64,000 nt of DNA from Icerya purchasi (lineage: Eukaryota; Arthropoda; Insecta; Hemiptera; Monophlebidae), in contig CM077115.1 in the NCBI GenBank assembly GCA_039619475.1, positions 221,821,291 through 221,885,290 of the forward strand, read 5' to 3'. Each line of letters starts with the position of its first letter. Within the stretch, counting starts at the first letter, position 1. The notes below the pieces were generated by a model. The model was not told the DNA's origin. It searched no databases and saw only the letters and a list, made by a program, of their open reading frames with translations. Below are positions 33,121 to 44,047 of the stretch, piece by piece. A program made the position numbers and the translations under genes.

Positions 33121-33554
33121 GAATAATCTTGTTGTTATTTTTTTTTTTTATAACGTGAGCGAAAGAATTATTTGGTACGGCGTGATTCGCATTAGAAATT
33201 AAAGAATACCTGCAACGACGGTAGTATTGTTACTTGTTTGTAAAGTTAATGTTTCCTGATAAGAAGATAAGCCTTCCGTGACGACCGTAGATAACAGCGG
33301 AAATTCATCTGGTTTGATTATATTCGACGTTTGTTCCGTTGGTCGGTGGCTATATTCGTTATCTTCATCGTCGATGTTTTCCATCTTCCTCGATAAAGAG
33401 GAAGAGACCGGAATTTATATGATTACGTTAAACTTAAACTCTAATTATACTCGTATGATGAAAAAGAACACAGAAATAGACTTCTTGACTAAACTCTTTA
33501 TATACGCGAAAAAAGCCGGTATCTAGTACTGGACCAGTATACTATTGAGGTTGT

Positions 33555-33735
33555 TAGCTCACGAGTGGTTGAGATTTTATTTTCATTCTTGATTTGTCAT
33601 TATGGCGCCTGATTCTCGTGATTAAATCCCACATAATATACCAATATTGCATATAGTCTGATTTCAATTGATTGATTGATTGAGCTACGGAATCACTTCT
33701 CCTCATAGATCCATTTAAATTGTCTACCCGTTGAT
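33555..33735 (-). other. Unassigned open segment, coiled-coil-like
   Basis: About 58 codons are open on the minus strand from 33738 to 33555 and encode IDQRVDNLNGSMRRSDSVAQ and WDLITRIRRHND. It lies between the presumed 5' end of the family C LINE and the start of a family A piece. The IDxRVxxLxxSxRR pattern recalls the coiled coil of LINE ORF1 proteins, but the match is weak. It may be a remnant of an element into which the others inserted. Confidence 0.25.
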
Positions 33736-33737
33736 CT

Positions 33738-34352
33738 ATCTATATTGATTCCCTCTGGATTCTTGGTCATGCAGGACCTGAAAACGATGAGAAGCTGATT
33801 TGTTGGCCCAGTCTGCTGCACATACCGCTTGACTTATTACCAAATTTCCTGTTTCTATTATTAATATTATTTTTAATAACCGTCACTTTAAATTTTGGCG
33901 ATATACACGTATTTATCCTTTTTTTCTTTCTAACACTCAATTTTTCTTCCCCATCTTCCCGACTATAATACCATTTTATTTCTTTCAATTGTCGTTTTCG
34001 CCTTGGTTTGCACTCTTTATCGCCTTTCGTTTTTCTAACTCTCCACTTTACCAATCCCATTCCGACGGCAGAAATTCAATTTGCGACGCCAGTGATATTT
34101 AAATTTGAATGTTCCGCTCTTTACGTTGAACGTTTGTGTTTCTACCTTCAGTTGCTAGTCTTGTTACTACACCCCGTACTGCATCCTTCATTCTTGCGCT
34201 CCCTTCACTCTCTTAGTTTCTAATATTGTCTCTTTACTTTCCTCAGTTTTTAACCGTATTAAGAGATCTAGTTTTATTTTTTCCTTCTAGTGCCTTGAAC
34301 TGTAGTGCTTGGTGAATGCTCTCAGTTGGCGAACTCAAGGACAAAATATTGA
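33738..34352 (+). mobile_element. Degraded family A LINE fragment: RNase H to 3' end
   Basis: Plus-strand pieces in several frames: YIDSLWILGHAGPENDE running into EADLLAQSAAHTA (the GHxGIxGNExAD block), a pyrimidine-rich middle, then FECSALYVERLCFYLQLLV, equivalent to the family ECSSxSxERxxLYSxLL region. The 3' untranslated words CTTGGTGAATGCTCTCAGTT and GGCGAACTCAAGGACAAAA correspond to the family A 3' consensus. The tail is decayed. More diverged than the other A copies, so probably older. Confidence 0.65.
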
Positions 34353-34385
34353 ATATTCTTCGTTTCACCATCTTCTACTGGATCT

Positions 34386-34483
34386 TCTACTCTCATTAAT
34401 GCTGTTGACCTTAGTATACTGTGAACCTTAATTTCACAATTTCCGACGCCCTAATAAGGATATAGGACTTACTTTACTTTTAC
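34386..34483 (+). mobile_element. Truncated second copy of the SINE
   Basis: The roughly 97 bases match, base for base at about four positions in five by eye, the body and tail of the SINE at 18352-18569 when that is reverse-complemented: CTACTCTCATTA, GTGAACCTTAA.TTCACAAT, GACGCCCT, then CTTACTTTACTTT. The tRNA-like head is absent, as expected of 5' truncation. It starts about 35 bp after a family A 3' end on the same strand. Confidence 0.8.
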
Positions 34484-36029
34484 CAGATCCTAAATGGGTA
34501 GCAGTTTTCGTTTACGCCCTAGATGTAATTATTTCACTGGCCTTCGTATTTACAAAAAAAATCCTAACCATACCTTCAAAAAAAATACACAAATAAAAAA
34601 AGTATAAGAAATAAAAAAAAAAAATGTATAAAAAGGTTACAGCGCCAATAATTTTTTTTTCTATTTTGAACTGTAAAATGTAAAAATTTATAAAGCGTTA
34701 GAGAACTATTTCATTATTCCCTTTCGCAGCGTTCGGTATAAAATGATAAAATAAGTATTACAACGGACTAGAGAGAAGTTTACGGTTGTTCAGAAGGCAG
34801 CAGTATTTTAATAATACACCTCTTTCACTTTTTTCCTGAAACGATTTTCAACTAATAAATTCCCACCGCAGTAAAAGTTAATTTGATTACACATCCGTAT
34901 TTGGCTATCCCGGTTATTCGGAAGATATGAGATAAAAATTTTTCTCGAATTGATGGCCGAATTCCAGCGACACAGTCGATTACCGTTCGCATCGTAATTA
35001 AATTTTATCACGTCTTAACTGCCGCTATAATAAGAATTTATTCGGGAAAAACTCGAATTTTCGCTTTTTCTTTTTCTTCTTCATTTTCTTCTTCTCTTTT
35101 TTCTATTCTTTTTCTTAATTCCAAAAAGGCGTCGTCAAGAACAGCCTTTGCACGGAAGGGCCGCTTCTCTCTTTAGTAAGAAAAATATAAGCAACCACAA
35201 CGTCGAATATAATAGTACAATAACGGCATTCTTTACTGATTAGTCAATATTTATCAGGTATCGATCGTATTTATAAAACATACATATATATATATATATA
35301 TTTATAAAAACGAACATGTGCAAAATAAGTCATATTTTAATCGTCAGTTTATATCGAAAAATATTCCTAGCATAACTTGTTCGAATATTACATTATTTTA
35401 TTTTACTTATTGCTTAAAAATAAAATATAAAACTAAAATTAGCAAAATATAAATTTAAAACAAGATCTGGAATATTCGTGCAAAAATGTTTTGTTTTTGG
35501 AATTTCTGTAATTCATTTTAATTTTTTAATTTTTATCGGTACGTACTTACTCTGAAATCAAACATTCAAAAAAATCCGATACTTTCTATTGTACCGTAAA
35601 AATGGATCCATTTGTATGGAATACAATTCGTTAGACAACTTTTTAAAATTCAATGTACAAACAAATTAAGCTGAATTGTTTGGCTTTTCAACCGCAAATA
35701 ATTATATATTTTTTCATAAACGTAATCCGCTGAATTCCACACTCTGTGCAGACTATAGATGGATTTTATAGTCCTGTAAAATAAATCCGCCGGTTATTAA
35801 AACCTAAAACCAGTCTTTAATGTTTCAGAAAAAAAAAAAGAAATAACTTAATTATTTTTATGAAGATTTATTTGTTTTTTTGTTTGCTATTTTTGTTCTT
35901 TTTCCTTGCGTTATCAAGTAAAATTTCTTAATAGCGTGAGCTAGGCCAAAAGAGATATAAGATTTTCAATTTTGAACTGGCGAATACATTTCAAAACACA
36001 GTCTGATTTATACTTGTCCTTTCTTAATT
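34484..36029. other. AT-rich stretch, no gene seen
   Basis: Contains a short (AT)n run at 35284-35301 and A/T homopolymers. No coding, RNA or element signature was recognised. Confidence 0.5.
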
Positions 36030-36370
36030 AATATTCCGGTTACTGTCTAATCCATTCTCTTCCTTCATCTCGGTCTTTATTTAACGGTGTACCTTACCAT
36101 AATCATTCTATTATTTCCTCCTTAATTTGTCTCCATTTTAATCATTACTGGCTTCTTTCATTTCTTTTTTTCGATTTTCTATTATTTCCTCTCCGCATTG
36201 CATTCTTTATCTTTCAGACCATGACTACATTTGTGATATGGATCACATTTTCTTTGAAAATTCTTTTTTCCTGAAGGAGCTCTCTCTTTTATACTCCAAA
36301 TTTTTACATTTCGACTTCTTTATTATTCTCCTATACGTTCATTTATTCACGTTCTTTCTTCCCTCCGTTT
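36030..36370 (+). mobile_element. Family A LINE C-terminal fragment (first of two)
   Basis: SIISSLICLHFNHYWL and then ICDMDHIFFENSFFLKELSL with LLYSKFLHFDF match the ORF2 C-terminal finger and end region of family A (CDADHxxFExxxxxxERSxLYSxLL). It is immediately followed by a piece of the RNase H domain, which in an intact element lies upstream, so this and the next entry are two separate fragments or a local rearrangement. Confidence 0.6.
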
Positions 36371-36690
36371 CATTCAAATTGATTTGCTATAAGTTCCTAG
36401 CCATTCGGACATTTTTGATAATGAAACGGCGGACCCTTTGGCTTGGGTCGCTGCTTCTTCACGCCTCTTTTTTTAAAAAAATCCATCCTCTAATCTCCTT
36501 CCGCTGCGTAAGAGTTTTCATTTTATGTTTTGGTCAGATATGTGCGCCCTCTCCTTTTCTAACAATTTTTCCTTTTATCTCGTTGATCACTATAGTCTTC
36601 CTGCCAATCCTTGGTTCCTTTTGTTTCCTTCACTTCGTCGTTTTATTGTTGTCTCCGTTATTCATCTGCGTTTTGGCCATATAACATAAG
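36371..36690 (+). mobile_element. Family A LINE RNase H fragment (second of two)
   Basis: IDLL.VPSHSDIFDNETADP, then LAWVAASSRLFFKKIHPL and VFILCFGQICAPSPF, align over their whole length with the copy at 37.6 kb (WVPGHSGIFGNEAADSLARA...). The conserved Gly and His context is altered (GHSGI to SHSDI). It ends near 36690 shortly before the (AT)n repeat, with no tail. Confidence 0.65.
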
Positions 36691-36715
36691 TACAATTACT
36701 GCTAAACGAATAATT

Positions 36716-36718
<3 letters not shown>

Positions 36719-36750
<32 letters not shown>
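36719..36750. repeat. (AT)n microsatellite
   Basis: AT dinucleotide run of about 16 units. Confidence 0.95.
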
Positions 36751-36754
<4 letters not shown>

Positions 36755-37449
36755 AATATTCATTTTATAAAGCTATACGCTAATATTCTAAGAGACGCAT
36801 ATAACTGTCATTTAATTTACTGTTAATATTCTCAAATTCTCCTCATAATACTGGCGGAACTCTGTGCCATACTTCACTGTATAGGTTGCCATGCTATCCC
36901 ACTGATTTTATAAAACACGCTTATTCCTGTTATAATCCTATTATTATCACCAACTCAGTCCTTCATTGGAAGGATGAGTGGGCTATTACATGGTTGGTAA
37001 ATATGAGTTAGAGAGGTCACGAGCACTGTTCGTGGTTCTTACCGGTACAGTGGAAAAAGAAGAAAAATATTTGTCCAATTGTAAAGCTTACTATTGTGTA
37101 TGTACAATAACATAATTTATGAAAATCAGAAAAGAAGGAGAACTTTTATTCCGACGTTTAAATCGTGAGCTCCCACGTTAAATTACCGCTTTTCACTGTT
37201 GCTAGAACCTAGTTTGTGTACGTGTTAATTTTACCCTTTCTTAAGAATCCAGCTGATATCGAAGTTGGCTTTTCTTATCTATTAAATCGACAAGCGTAGC
37301 TCATCGAACAATGGCAGTCCCCTCTCTGCAACAGTCACCAATTAACATGTCTATTGATAATGCACCTATGTACGCTTTAATAAATGTTCTCATATAGAAA
37401 AATCGCATGTAGAGGGTGCATCCATTGATATTTCCCTCTCAAAAGATTA
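36751..37449. other. No gene seen
   Basis: Mixed-composition sequence between family A fragments with no recognisable coding or repeat signature. Confidence 0.45.
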
Positions 37450-38266
37450 TAAAACTAGATCTCTTATTTTAATTCCCTCTAAGTTTTTAATTATTTCTGA
37501 CTCTTTGAGCGCCCTTCAGGTCATATCCTCTCCCCTTCCTGATCATTCGTGTGACTTTGTTATCCTCCGTATACGTTCACTCATTCACAATCTTTCCTAT
37601 CTCCATTCAGTCAATATTGATCTGCTGTGGGTACCTGGCCACTCGGGCATATTTGGCAATGAAGCGGCTGATTCCTTGGCTCGGGCTGCTGCTGCTTCCT
37701 CTCGTCTTTTTTTAAAAAAAATTCCATCCGTTAACCTGCTATCAGTTTGTAAAAGCTTTCATATCCGATTTTGGTCGGATGCCTATGTTTCTTCTTTTTC
37801 CAACAGTTGTTCCTTTTACCTGTCAGTCCAGCCTACTCTTCCTTCATATTCATGGTTCCTTTTGCATCCCTCCCTTCGTCGTTCTGAAGTTGTTTCCATT
37901 GTTCGTATGCGCTTTGGCCATTCTTTGCTGCCTTCCTCCAGATTTCGTTTCTCCTTGATTTCTTCTCCACACTGTCCTCTCCATCCGGATGATGCAATTA
38001 TTTGCGACGCCGATCAGTGTTCTTCCAGTGTTCATCCCTCTCGGTGGAGCGTTCTGCCTTATATTCTTATTTGCTTAAGCTTGGACTTCCTACCCCTTAT
38101 TGTGCATCCTATATCCTGTCCTTTCCTTCCCCACTAATTATTCCTGCTATTTGTTCATTTTTAGTTAAAATTTCTGATCGAATTAAAATATAACCGACTT
38201 CTTTCCTTACCTTTTGTTTCTGGGTAAAGGTCCTTGGTTGACGAGCCCAAAAAAAAAAAAAAAAAG
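37450..38266 (+). mobile_element. Family A LINE: RNase H to poly(A)
   Basis: A 210-codon frame (37505-38137) encodes FLIISDSLSALQVISS just upstream (catalytic Asp), then IDLLWVPGHSGIFGNEAADS at about residues 38-57, a basic/aromatic middle, IVRMRFGHSLLPSSRFRFSL and the start of the finger, CPLHPDD..ICDAD. A frameshift near 38010 moves the remaining C-terminus (QCSSLSVERSALYSYLLKLG) to another frame, ending 38193. The 3' end CTGGGTAAAGGTCCTTGGTT-GACGAGCCC runs into 16 A (38251-38266). The YTDGS part of RNase H is missing, so truncation is within the domain. Confidence 0.87.
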
Positions 38267-38275
38267 TCACGGTGT

Positions 38276-38808
38276 AGATGACTAATCTGAGTGTAAAAGC
38301 GCGGCTGTCAGCTGATTTGGATGGTTTTGTAATCGTGTCAGGTGCTTTTGTGCGATCCTCTTGACAGTTTCTTTCACCGCGTCTATTTTTAAGTCCCGAT
38401 GGATGACGACACGTACCACGGCATTCGATAAATTAAGCGCAACACCTTGTTCTGATATCGCTGGATAACTAATTTATTAGACTTCTTTGCACATCCCCAC
38501 ATTTGAGCTGCATAAGTCCATACTGGTCGCAATACAGTTTTGTAGATTAGCAAGCGATTATTTAACAATTTAGAGTTGTATCCTATTAGCCAGTAAAGTC
38601 GTTTCGTTCTGATATTAAGTTCTCTTCATTTTTTTTGAATGTGACTCCTCCATGTTAGTTTTTGATCTAAATAGACTCCTAGGTATCTCACTTCGTTGTT
38701 TTTTTTTGGAAACTCTTTATTATCAATTGCAACACGTTTGTTATGTGGTCTCCTGTTGGAGAATGAAATATGTGTAGACTTCTCTGGGTTTATGGCTAGT
38801 TTCCACAT
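38276..38808 (-). pseudogene. Jockey-like RT thumb and C-terminus
   Basis: 60 open codons (38626-38808) encode LAINPEKSTHISFSNRR and EVRYLGVYLDQKLTWRSHIQ, the thumb entry with LGxxLDxxLxW. After a frameshift RLYWLIGYNSKLLNNRLLIY, KTVLRPVWTYAAQMWGCAKK and VLRLIYRMPWYVSSS follow. This end of ORF2 is diagnostic of the Jockey clade (LIYKxxLxPxWxYAxQxWG). The stop at 38626 and further stops below 38400 inactivate it. Confidence 0.82.
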
Positions 38809-38826
38809 CTGCGCCCACTGGCAAAA

Positions 38827-39381
38827 CTAGTCTACACTGTTTTGCAATTTAGCAATAGCAACATCAGGATTTATATCTGATGCGATTACCGTGATGTCAT
38901 CGGCAAACGTTTCTACTTGAATAGTTTCATTTGTCGGCAAGTCTGCTGTATACAGATTATAGAGCAGCGGTCCCAGGACGCTACCCTGTGGAACTCCAGC
39001 TAGTATGAAATATACATCTGAACGATCGTCATCGTATCTAACCTGGAACTGTCTGTTGCTTAAGTACGACCGCATTAGTAAGTAGTACTTTTCTGGCAGA
39101 AAATATTTTAGTTTGTACAACAAGCCGTCGCGCCAGATTTTATCGAAGGCCTTAGTGATGTCAATAAATACTGCTTCGTTATATTTTTTATGCTCGATGC
39201 CATATTCCATAAGGTTTACTTCTCGGTGTAATTGCTGCTCAGTAGAGTGCCTGGTTCTAAATCGGAATTGGTGTTGAGGAATGATCGACTGTTCTTGAAT
39301 TAATCTATTAATCCGTACAAAGATTAATTTTTTAAGTAGTTTGGCGAGTGTAAATAATAGGGAGATTGAATTTGTTACCAT
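38827..39381 (-). pseudogene. Jockey-like RT palm, 184 codons open
   Basis: Contains FTLAKLLKKLIFVRINRLI, QHQFRFRTRHSTEQQLHR (GFR..HST), AVFIDITKAFDKIWRDGLLY (first catalytic Asp), YLSNRQFQVRYD, LAGVPQGSVLGPLLYNLY (motif 4) and VETFADDITVIAS (second catalytic box, FADD intact; about 38890-38910). All palm motifs are conserved and in frame, so this is the best-preserved catalytic core in the window. The continuation is lost to a stop at 38827, where similarity resumes at once in another frame. Confidence 0.88.
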
Positions 39382-39850
39382 CTTTTCCCGGTTTTAATAT
39401 CAACAATATCTGAGAGAATTTCCATTGCTTTGGAAAATATGAAGTTCTTAGTATAGCGTTGAATACGTATGTTACCAACATTATTGCCTTACTGGGTAAT
39501 TCTTTTAACATTCTTGCTGTGATCATATCAAATCCAGGAGATTTCTTGACATTTAAAAGTTTTGTGTGTTTTTTAACTTCTGCCGGAGAGATCATTTTTA
39601 TTCCATTTGAAGTTGGTCTAGAGCAGTTACTATCATCCTTTAAGTTGTTGACTATTTTTGTTGCGTTAGGTTGAAATGTGTCGTATAAGTACCTAGCAAA
39701 TGCGCCAGCTTTTTGTTTGTCGCTTCTTGCCCAACATCCATCATCCTGTCTTATTGGCGAATTGCATATCACAAGCCTTTTTATTCTTTTAGCGGCGTTC
39801 CATAAATTGTAGCCTGTGTGTTGAGTAGGGGATAAGTTTTCCACATACAT
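39332..39850 (-). pseudogene. Jockey-like linker and RT fingers
   Basis: 172 open codons. Residues 15-45 give YNLWNAAKRIKRLVICNSPI, the linker. About 50-70 KQKAGAFARYLYDTFQPN is the typical K...FA..L...F.PN block. About 110-170 give LNVKKSPGFDMITARMLKEL (the KSPGxDxI block) and FPKQWKFSQILLILKPGKD, the finger Lys motif. The end of the frame (after PGKDGNKF) overlaps the palm frame by a frameshift where the YRPISLLxxLxK block should be. Confidence 0.86.
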
Positions 39851-39873
39851 GCTGAAGTTTTTGCTTTTTTAAG

Positions 39874-40870
39874 TTATTTTGGTAATCTATGCACTTTTTT
39901 GATTGCCGCGTTTAACTGACGTTTAATTATTGGTGTTCCACAAGTTTGCCACAGCCTACGTAGTCGTCTTTTCTCAGCTATAGATTCCCGTATGTATCTA
40001 GGACAGTTATTATCATATACACGTTTTTCTGATGGAGTTGAGTTCCATACCGCTATTTGCATTTGCTCAGTGAAGTTGCGTACAGTATGCCCGATTTGTT
40101 CATGCGTCTTTAGCGGTATTGATAGATTAATACTTTCGTGAAGGAGTGATCTAAACCAGCCCCAGTCAGTGTTTCTGTTATGTAACAACTTGTCCTGTTG
40201 TTTCATTGATATTTCGATACATATGGTAGCTATTATTGGTGTATGATCACTAAGTATATTACCAAAATCTGATTCAACCCTCATATGACTCAGGGATATG
40301 CCTTTAACAATAAACAAGTCTAGCAGATCAAGAATACGGTTGGTATCAGTAGGCCAGTATGGAGGTTCACCCGTGGACAGAAAGGTGCTTCTCGTGTCAT
40401 GAACTGCTCTATATAAATTTCTGCCTCTGGTTGTTGTTAATCTAGATCCATAGTAAGCATGTTTTGCATTAAAGTCTCCGCCTACAATATATTTCGTTCC
40501 CAGTTATGTAAGCAGATCTTTAAACTGGTCTGAACCTATGATTGATCGCGGAGGACAATAGGCTGCTGCTACCGTCAGAGGATTTATTGTGTGCCCAATA
40601 ACCACTGATGTAGCTTGTATTTCCGAGGTTTGGAGACTATTATATTTGTAGTGTTTTGTGCTCTCTTTGATAATCACAGAGGACTCACCTTGGGGTCTGC
40701 CAGAGGGATGTAATGTGTAATAACATTTATAACCAGGAATATTAGCAAAACTTCTGTTGGTGAAATGCGATTCTGATACAAGTAGTATGTCGATCTTTTC
40801 CTCTTTGAGAAAATAAATAATTTCTTGAACGTGGTTTATTAACCCATTGGCGTTCCATTGTGCTCAATAA
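39874..40870 (-). pseudogene. Jockey-like AP-endonuclease
   Basis: From about 40868 down: AQWNANGLINHVQEIIYFLK (catalytic Asn), DILLVSESHFTNRSF (Glu), GYKCYYTLHPSGRPQGESSV, AAAYCPPRSIIGS, YIVGGDFNAKHAYYGSRLT (catalytic Asp/Asn), STGEPPYWPTDTNRILDLLD, then the intact 147-codon frame 39874-40317 with GNILSDHTPIIATI, the final SDH block. Nearly the whole domain reads through with few breaks (a stop at about 40505). The ESH, GGDFNAKH and SDHTPI catalytic blocks are all preserved. Confidence 0.87.
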
Positions 40871-41526
40871 CATTTAAAATTAGTTGTTAAAATGTTATTT
40901 TCCAGCTCAAAATAAATGTTAAATTAATTAATATAATAAAAGAGTATAAACACAAAAAATAAAAATTTGGGGATCCCTCGACTAATTTTTGTTATTTCTA
41001 CATTTAAAGAGAATATTTACCACGTAACCCAAAATGCAGAATAGGTACTCCTGAATAATTTCCTAACTGGTAATCAATTTTTAGAGTTTTAGTTACAAAC
41101 AAAATATTTAACGTTCGTACTTTTTTTTTTTTTACCCCCTTTGGGCACGCCGGCTAAGGACATACACTCAGAAACAACAAGAAAGAAAACAGCCGTCAGT
41201 TAAATTTTGATTCGGTCAAATATAGACCATATAAAGGAACCAATGAATATAATAATGGATGGCGAGGAGAAGGACAAAATATAAGATGCACAATAAGGAG
41301 TAGGAAGCTTGAGTTTCAGCAGATAAGAATATAGAATAAACGTTCGACAGAAAGGAATGTACATTCAAAAAAAATTGTGATTGGCGCCGCAAATCACCGC
41401 TTCATTGAGGTGGAAAATTCGGAGAGGAAACAAGGGAATAGTGAAAACGAGAGGAAAGGAAAGCAGAATGGCCAAAATGCAAGCGAATTATAGAAATAAC
41501 AACAGAACGGGGAACTGAAGAAAACT

Positions 41527-43785
41527 CTAAGAACACCAGGTATTAAAAGAAAGATTAGGTTGTACAGATAGATAAAAGGATTGATCGCTACGAAAGGAGA
41601 AGCGGTAAATATCTGACAAAAATTTGAGGTGAAATTTTTTACATAGAGAATTCAGGTTAGAGGATGGATTTTTTTTTTTTTTTAAAGAAACGGGAAGAAG
41701 CAGCAACCCGAACCAAGGAATCTGCCGTCTCATTACCTTTAATGCCCATTTGGCTGGGAACCCACAGCAAATCAATACAGATGGAGTAGCGAGAAGGAAG
41801 AAAATGGATAAGACAGCGTATGCGAAGAATAATGAAATCGGAAGAGTGCTCAGGAAGATGAAAGCTGATCGCTTAAATAGCACTGCTGAAGTCCGAAATA
41901 ACCCCAAACAATTAGAAAACAGACGACTGAAGGAAATGAAGATAATGGAGCGTAGTATGATCATTAATTCGTTTATAGTGGTAGAACAGAAACGAGGAAG
42001 ACGAAATGATTCAGATAGTTTGAAATCCGGAAGGGCAAAAGAAACTCCAACATCATGAGGTCGTCCTCTGGAGCCATTCGTGAAGATGGTTACATGCGGT
42101 AGAAATTGGGAATTGATAATACTGTAGAATTCCTGTTAAATTATTTCTTGAGGAAGGGATTTGGAAAGTGAAGATAAAATAGAAACTTTGGGAGCATAGC
42201 AGAAATCGACAAAGCTAAAAGAAAAAAAATGCAGATTATTACTTGACATTGTGTAAGGCCAAAAGTAACTAAGGCGAAGAGAAATGAAGGCCAAAAGTAA
42301 CTAAGGCGAAGAGAAATGAAGGCCAAAACAGGGATTTTCCTAGGCGCAAAACGCCACATTTTATAAATTGAAAGATAGGAATGAATAAGAATACAGGACG
42401 TGAATGGAAAACGTTTGATGAGGAAACGATAGCCTAAATAAGACCTGCGAAGAGGCAGAGTTGGTGTGTTAGACTGCGTGAATTGCTAAATTGGAGTACA
42501 CTTAAGAGCACCAAGACAAAGCCGAAGACACGAATTTAAAATAATGTCCAATTTAGAAAGACGGGATTTAGAGGCACAGCCATAGATAAAAGAGCAGTAA
42601 TTAAATTTGGAACGGATAATGGCTTTATACCAGGAGATCAGAATGTAAGGATCACCACCCCATTTCGTTGAGAACAGAGCTTCCAGCAGATTTAGCCTTT
42701 TGATAGCAGAAGAGGAAAAATAATTAATATGTTTAGAGAATATCAGCCGACTATTGAGAAAAACTCTAAGGTAGCAGAAACAGTTAACGTAAGGAAGAGG
42801 TATATTATTTACGGATAGATTAATCAAAGCAGGATTGTAAGGACGAAGTGAAAATAGAATAGAAGAAGACTTGGAATAGGAAATATAAAGATGAATATGA
42901 GATTAATAATAAGGGAAGAAAACTTAACTGGAACGTTAATTGACGACATTTTTTCTTTTAGAGTTGGCAAATGCACATTATCAAAAGCATAGGAGACATC
43001 GATGAAGGAAACTAAGGTATACTGTTTTTGGATGAAGGATTTGTATATACTAGAAACAAAAAGACTAATACAATCAGGAGGGCCAATCCCAGGCCAAAAA
43101 TCAAACATGTTGCTGGGTAAAACTTGGTTATGTTCCAGCCGTCAAACAAGGCGCCTGTTCGGCATACCTTCGAATAATTTTCTAATACAGGATGCTAAAG
43201 AAATTGGACGAAAGAAAGAACTTTTTTTTTAGGAATGGGAATGATGATAAAAGAGTTCCAGCAGGGAAAAGGCATTGAAAAGATTGAGGAGAATATTAAT
43301 GGATAATTCAGATAGGTTTTTAAAAACAAGTTAATATATGCCGTCGAGACCTGGAGTGAGGCTGGAAGATTTTGAAAAACCAGATTTTGATTCATTAATG
43401 TTGAAGGCGGAAGTAAGGAAATGAAGAAGCGAGATAAAATTTGTCAAAGTCAGGTAAGTAAGCGGGAGCAACATAATCGATAAACGGTAATAGGCAATCG
43501 TCAGAAATGTTGGAATTGTTAGGACGTTCAGAGGATGGGAATTTAAAAACTCTTAGCATTTTCCAGATATGTGAAAGGGGGGTAGTTCTCGAAAAAGAAG
43601 AACAGAAATTCCTCCATGAGGACTTCTTCAAGGATTCTAGTACATACCAAGCTCTTGCATTCGCCCGTTTATGAGCAAGAAAATTTTCGGTTATAGGGTT
43701 CGCACGAGAATCTCTAAAAGTAGCTCGACTATGATCAAATGCAACGTTGCACTCCTTGTTTGAACTGCAGGAAGAAAAATGCGTT
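41527..43785 (-). pseudogene. Family A ORF2: linker, RT and RNase H remnants
   Basis: 157 open codons (43395-43868) include SSNKECNVAFDHSRATFRDS, NFLAHKRANARAWYVLESL and SFSRTTPLSHIWKMLRVFKF, the linker. Then SFIDVSYAFDNVHLPTL (RT first-Asp block, 42824-43108), LRVFLNSRLIFSKHI and YKAIIRSKFNYCSFIYG (thumb, 42486-42827), and a decayed RNase H/C-terminal region (41527-41964, FYLSVQPNLSFNTW). The FADD box is not readable. Two and a third copies of a 32-bp unit are duplicated in tandem at 42255-42328 within this stretch. Confidence 0.78.
42255..42328. repeat. Tandem duplication of a 32-bp unit
   Basis: A 32-base unit (beginning AAGGCCAAAAGTAACTAAGG) occurs twice in a row without a mismatch at 42255-42286 and 42287-42318, followed by the first ten bases of a third. 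It lies inside the decayed family A coding region and is probably replication slippage. Confidence 0.93.
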
Positions 43786-44047
43786 AAAATAGTTACATGC
43801 AGGAAGGCGTTCGATTTACGGAACACTACAAAATCCAGATTTTTTAATTTCACCTTAATGTACCTCATAAAACTGTTCAGTCAGTTTCAGTGTAAAAGTA
43901 AATATATAGCTTTTCTAAAATATGTAAAAATGAATTGTTAAAATAAAACGGCAGTGCAGCGCCTACATGTGTTTATTTATTTTTTATTTTTTTTAAAGGA
44001 CACCAATACGTCGATTAAACAAAATGAAATTTGAATTAATATATCTT

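Larger units (their letters stand above)
27881..33545 (-). mobile_element. Nearly complete family C I-like LINE (ORF1 + ORF2)
   Basis: About 5.6 kb read on the minus strand in the order ORF1 (gag-like), AP-endonuclease, reverse transcriptase, RNase H, 3' untranslated region and a poly(A) of about 25 (T run 27881-27905). The two-ORF layout, the gag C-terminal region, the RNase H and the RLRI(G/C) region identify the I clade. ORF1 is interrupted by a nested LINE piece at 32819-33120. The 5' limit is uncertain: ORF1's first Met codon is at 33382-33384, and a near-palindrome TAGTACTGG-A-CCAGTATACTA at 33524-33544 may mark the 5' end. Frameshifts in both ORFs make it inactive. Confidence 0.82.
38276..40880 (-). 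mobile_element. Jockey-clade LINE ORF2, endonuclease to RT C-terminus
   Basis: About 2.6 kb on the minus strand carrying endonuclease, reverse transcriptase and thumb without RNase H, as expected for the Jockey clade. The C-terminal part QMWGCAKKSN..IQRYQNKVLRL and MPWYVSSS is readable down to about 38280, next to the poly(A) of the oppositely oriented family A copy. The expected last residues and tail of the element are missing there. Upstream of 40880 no ORF1 was found. Frameshifts divide ORF2 into four readable blocks. Confidence 0.85.

Noticed and set aside
27866..33695. CTACGGA at 27870 and 33686 as target duplication of the large family C element
   Set aside because: Seven bases only, not adjacent to either element boundary; likely chance.
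37850..38035. Minus-strand frames overlapping the family A RNase H copies
   Set aside because: They are shadows of the plus-strand LINE coding region.
37010..38290. Target-site duplication for the family A copy at 37.45-38.27 kb
   Set aside because: GTCACGGTGTAG after the tail has only a weak counterpart (GGTCACGAGC near 37016), too short and too far from the truncation point.
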